Source: Elmis aenea
Taxonomy: Eukaryota > Arthropoda > Insecta > Coleoptera > Elmidae
DNA: 64,000 nt
Assembly: GCA_947652605.1 (NCBI GenBank)
Contig: CANTFG010000111.1
Coordinates: 186,001 to 250,000 of the forward strand
Direction of reading: 5' to 3'
Part shown: positions 61,749-64,000 of the stretch, in pieces
How the letters are laid out: every line of letters starts with the position of its first letter
Position numbering within the stretch: position 1 is the first letter of the stretch
Position numbers and translations under genes: made by a program
Notes under the pieces: model-generated
What the model saw: the letters and a program-made list of their open reading frames with translations, nothing else
What the model was told of the DNA's origin: nothing
Databases searched by the model: none

Positions 61749-64000
61749 AAAATTTTTGAAAATTTTGAATTTTTTTCTCGAAAACGGCTCATACGATTTT
61801 GTTCAAATTTTAGTATGTTATAGAGTTTAATTTTCTTAGTATAATGCCGTTTGTTTCAACTAGTTTGAAATTTAATTTACAAAGTTATTCAAAAAAGTAA
61901 AAATTTTGAAAATTTTGAATTTTTTTCTCGAAAACGGCTCATACGATTTTGTTCAAATTTTAGTATGTTATAGAGTTTTATTTTCTTAGTATAATGCTGT
62001 TTGTTTCAACTAGTTTGAAATTTAATTTACAAAGTTATTCAAAAAAGTAAAAATTTTGAAAATTTTGAATTTTTTTCTCGAAAACGGCTCATACGATTTT
62101 GTTCAAATTTTAGTATGTTATAGAGTTTTATTTTCTTAGTATAATGCCGTTTGTTTCAACTAGTTTGAAATTTAATTTACAAAGTTATTCAAAAAATTTA
62201 AAAATTTTGAAAATTTTGAAATTTTTTTTCGAAAACGGCTTGTTACATTTTGTTCAAATTTTAGCATGTTATAGAGTTTAATTTTCTTAGTATAATGCCG
62301 TTTGTTTCAACTAGTTTGAAATTTAATTTACAAAGTTATTCAAAAAAGTAAAAATTTTGAAAATTTTGAATTTTTTTCTCGAAAACGGCTCATACGATTT
62401 TGTTCAAATTTTAGTATGTTATAGAGTTTTATTTTCTTAGTATAATGCCGTTTGTTTCAACTAGTTTGAAATTTAATTTACAAAGTTATTCAAAAAATTA
62501 AAAATTTTGAAAATTTTGAAATTTTTTTTTCGAAAACGGCTTGTTACATTTTGTTCAAATTTTAGCATGTTATAGAGTTTAATTTTCTTAGTATAATGCC
62601 GTTTGTTTCAACTAGTTTGAAATTTAATTTACAAAGTTATTCAAAAAATTAAAAATTTTGAAAATTTTGAAATTTTTTTCTCGAAAACGGCTCATACGAT
62701 TTTGTTCAAATTTTAGTATGTTATAGAGTTTTATTTTCTTAGTATAATGCCGTTTGTTTCAACTAGTTTGAAATTTAATTTACAAAGTTATTCAAAAAAG
62801 TAAAAATTTTGAAAATTTTGAATTTTTTTCTCGAAAACGGCTCATACGATTTTGTTCAAATTTTAGTATGTTATAGAGTTTTATTTTCTTAGTATATTGC
62901 CGTTTGTTTCAACTAGTTTGAAATTTAATTTACAAAGTTATTCAAAAAATTAAAAATTTTGAAAATTTTGAATTTTTTTTTCTAAAACGGCTCGTTACAT
63001 TTTGTTCAAATTTTAGCATGTTATAGAGTTTAATTTTCTTAGTATAATGCCGTTTGTTTCAACTAGTTTGAAATTTAATTTACAAAGTTATTCAAAAAAG
63101 TAAAAATTTTGAAAATTTTGAATTTTTTTCTCGAAAACGGCTCATACGATTTTGTTCAAATTTTAGTATGTTATAGAGTTTTATTTTCTTAGTATAATGC
63201 TGTTTGTTTCAACTAGTTTGAAATTTAATTTACAAAGTTATTCAAAAAATTAAAAATTTTGAAAATTTTGAATTTTTTTCTCGAAAACGGCTCATACGAT
63301 TTTGTTCAAATTTTAGTATGTTATAGAGTTTTATTTTCTTAGTATAATGCCGTTTGTTTCAACTAGTTTGAAATTTAATTTACAAAGTTATTCAAAAAAT
63401 TTAAAAATTTTGAAAATTTTGAATTTTTTTTTCGAAAACGGCTTGTTACATTTTGTTCAAATTTTAGCATGTTATAGAGTTTAATTTTCTTATTATAATG
63501 CCGTTTGTTTCAACTAGTTTGAAATTTAATTTACAAAGTTATTCAAAAAAGTAAAAATTTTGAAAATTTTGAATTTTTTTCTCGAAAACGGCTCATACGA
63601 TTTTGTTCAAATTTTAGTATGTTATAGAGTTTTATTTTCTTAGTATAATGCCGTTTGTTTCAACTAGTTTGAAATTTAATTTACAAAGTTATTCAAAAAA
63701 TTAAAAATTTTGAAAATTTTGAAATTTTTTTTTCGAAAACGGCTTGTTACATTTTGTTCAAATTTTAGCATGTTATAGAGTTTAATTTTCTTAGTATAAT
63801 GCCGTTTGTTTCAACTAGTTTGAAATTTAATTTACAAAGTTATTCAAAAAAGTAAAAATTTTGAATTTTTTCCTCGAAAACGGCTCATACGATTTTGTTC
63901 AAATTTTAGTATGTTATAGAGTTTTATTTTCTTAGTATAATGCCGTTTGTTTCAACTAGTTTGAAATTTAATTTACAAAGTTATTCAAAAAATTAAAAAT

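Larger units (their letters stand above)
1..64000. repeat. 150-bp AT-rich satellite array filling the window
   Basis: About 427 tandem monomers, mostly 150 bp (151 with an extra linker or run T, 141 in the D class), all in the same orientation with no interruption. The type B consensus has 14 C and 19 G in 150 bases, so 22% GC. Every monomer carries the same landmarks in order: phased A/T tracts, GAAAACGGC, TTTTGTTCAAATTTTAG, TGTTATAGAGTTT, TTTCTTAGTATAATG, CAACTAGTTTGAAATTTAA and TTTACAAAGTTATTC. All six frames are closed by stops in each monomer (plus strand: TGA at 9 and 18, TAG at 63, 73, 89 and 113, TAA at 94 and 125, plus further stops). No coding sequence, tRNA, rRNA or mobile element is seen. 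The array runs off both window edges. A centromeric or other heterochromatic location is inferred, not shown. Confidence 0.99.
41669..64000. repeat. Superduplication copy 2 (expanded)
   Basis: A diverged, longer copy of 1-16480 that continues to the window edge. Relative to copy 1 it has an extra 15-mer (2251 bp, 42569-44819), a 451-bp loss (three monomers, junction in 49768-49917), an extra 17-mer (2547 bp), a 150-bp loss near 55.3-55.6 kb, and an extra 11-mer (1655 bp, between about 60.0 and 62.6 kb). The net gain is 5852 bp and equals the difference between first and last offset. Private substitutions such as 43056 (CGG to CTG), 55051 (CAA to CCA... in GTTCAAAT) and 59362 (GAAT to GATT) show it is not an exact assembly echo. 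Confidence 0.9.

Noticed and set aside
1..64000. CRISPR array
   Set aside because: Regular spacing, but the whole 150-bp period is repetitive with no unique spacers, and the units are far too long for CRISPR repeats.
1..64000. Transposon or retroelement insertion, inversion or other junction
   Set aside because: I looked for any stretch that lacks the monomer landmarks or shows them on the opposite strand and found none. All changes are point variants, 1-bp run-length changes, the 9-bp deletion, or whole-monomer gains and losses.
41669..64000. Exact assembly duplication of 1-16480
   Set aside because: Copy 2 differs by five monomer-scale changes and by private substitutions on both sides (7801, 10527 and 14118 in copy 1; 43056, 55051 and 59362 in copy 2). 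A simple assembly echo would be identical. A haplotype mix cannot be excluded without reads.
1..64000. Telomeric or short simple repeat
   Set aside because: The basic unit is a complex 150-bp monomer; no short G-rich or insect-type telomere repeat appears at either end.

Overview
The whole 64 kb window is one uninterrupted satellite-DNA array. It is a head-to-tail tandem repeat of an AT-rich monomer of about 150 bp (33 G+C in the 150-bp type B monomer, 22% GC), roughly 427 monomers, all in the same orientation. I found no gene, RNA gene, transposon, inversion, gap or non-satellite insertion. Every reading frame on both strands of the monomer is closed. The longest stop-free run in the type B consensus is about 117 nt, even though 150 is a multiple of three. 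A gene-free array of this size with multi-monomer repeat units points to eukaryotic heterochromatin (centromeric, pericentromeric or subtelomeric). An invertebrate-like genome would fit the AT-richness and the absence of CpG depletion, but the sequence does not identify the organism and I cannot name the satellite family.

Monomers fall into a few recurrent classes, used throughout this annotation. Numbering starts at the A of AAAAATTTTG. A has GGCTTGTTACATT, GCATG and GTTTAATTTT. Ac is A with GGCTCGTTACATT. A9 has one more T in the T-run. B has GGCTCATACGATT, GTATG and GTTTTATTTT. C has TTCTAAAACGG in place of TTCGAAAACGG. D is a B-like monomer of 141 bp that lost one 9-bp AAAATTTTG unit. E is B with ATTTTAAATTT in place of ATTTTGAATTT. 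Suffixes: Bc has GCTG for GCCG; Bt has TATATTG; Bf has TGTTTAAAT; Bgg has CCGTTGG; B', B'' and B''' carry linker variants. The order of these classes reveals several higher-order repeats (HORs).

Layout: 1-900 is an alternating A/B dimer block. 901-2399 holds the taac-type Ac, E and 4-mer (Bt-C-Bc) modules. 2400-7493 is two tandem copies of a 17-mer (2547 bp). 7494-12875 is a mixed block. 12876-15281 is a 9-mer block (1353 bp). 15282-19920 is a 16-mer (2394 bp) and a derivative of it. 19921-21122 is an 8-mer (1202 bp). 20672-27260 is two copies of a 22-mer (3294 bp). 28314-33490 is a 21-mer (3143 bp) and its partial copy. 33.5-38.2 kb is a more variable A/B dimer block. 38.2-40.0 kb is B/E-rich. 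40614-42568 is a 7-mer block (1053 bp). From about 41669 to the window end, the array re-runs the path of bases 1-16480 as a diverged copy. That copy is lengthened by whole-monomer gains and losses: a 15-mer gained, 3 monomers lost, a 17-mer gained, 1 monomer lost, and an 11-mer gained.

The main result is therefore a superduplication of complex HOR blocks (16.5 kb against 22.3 kb). Its private variants and stepwise offsets (+41668, +43919, +43468, +46015, +45865, +47520) record individual unequal-exchange events. No new gene-based system is present.
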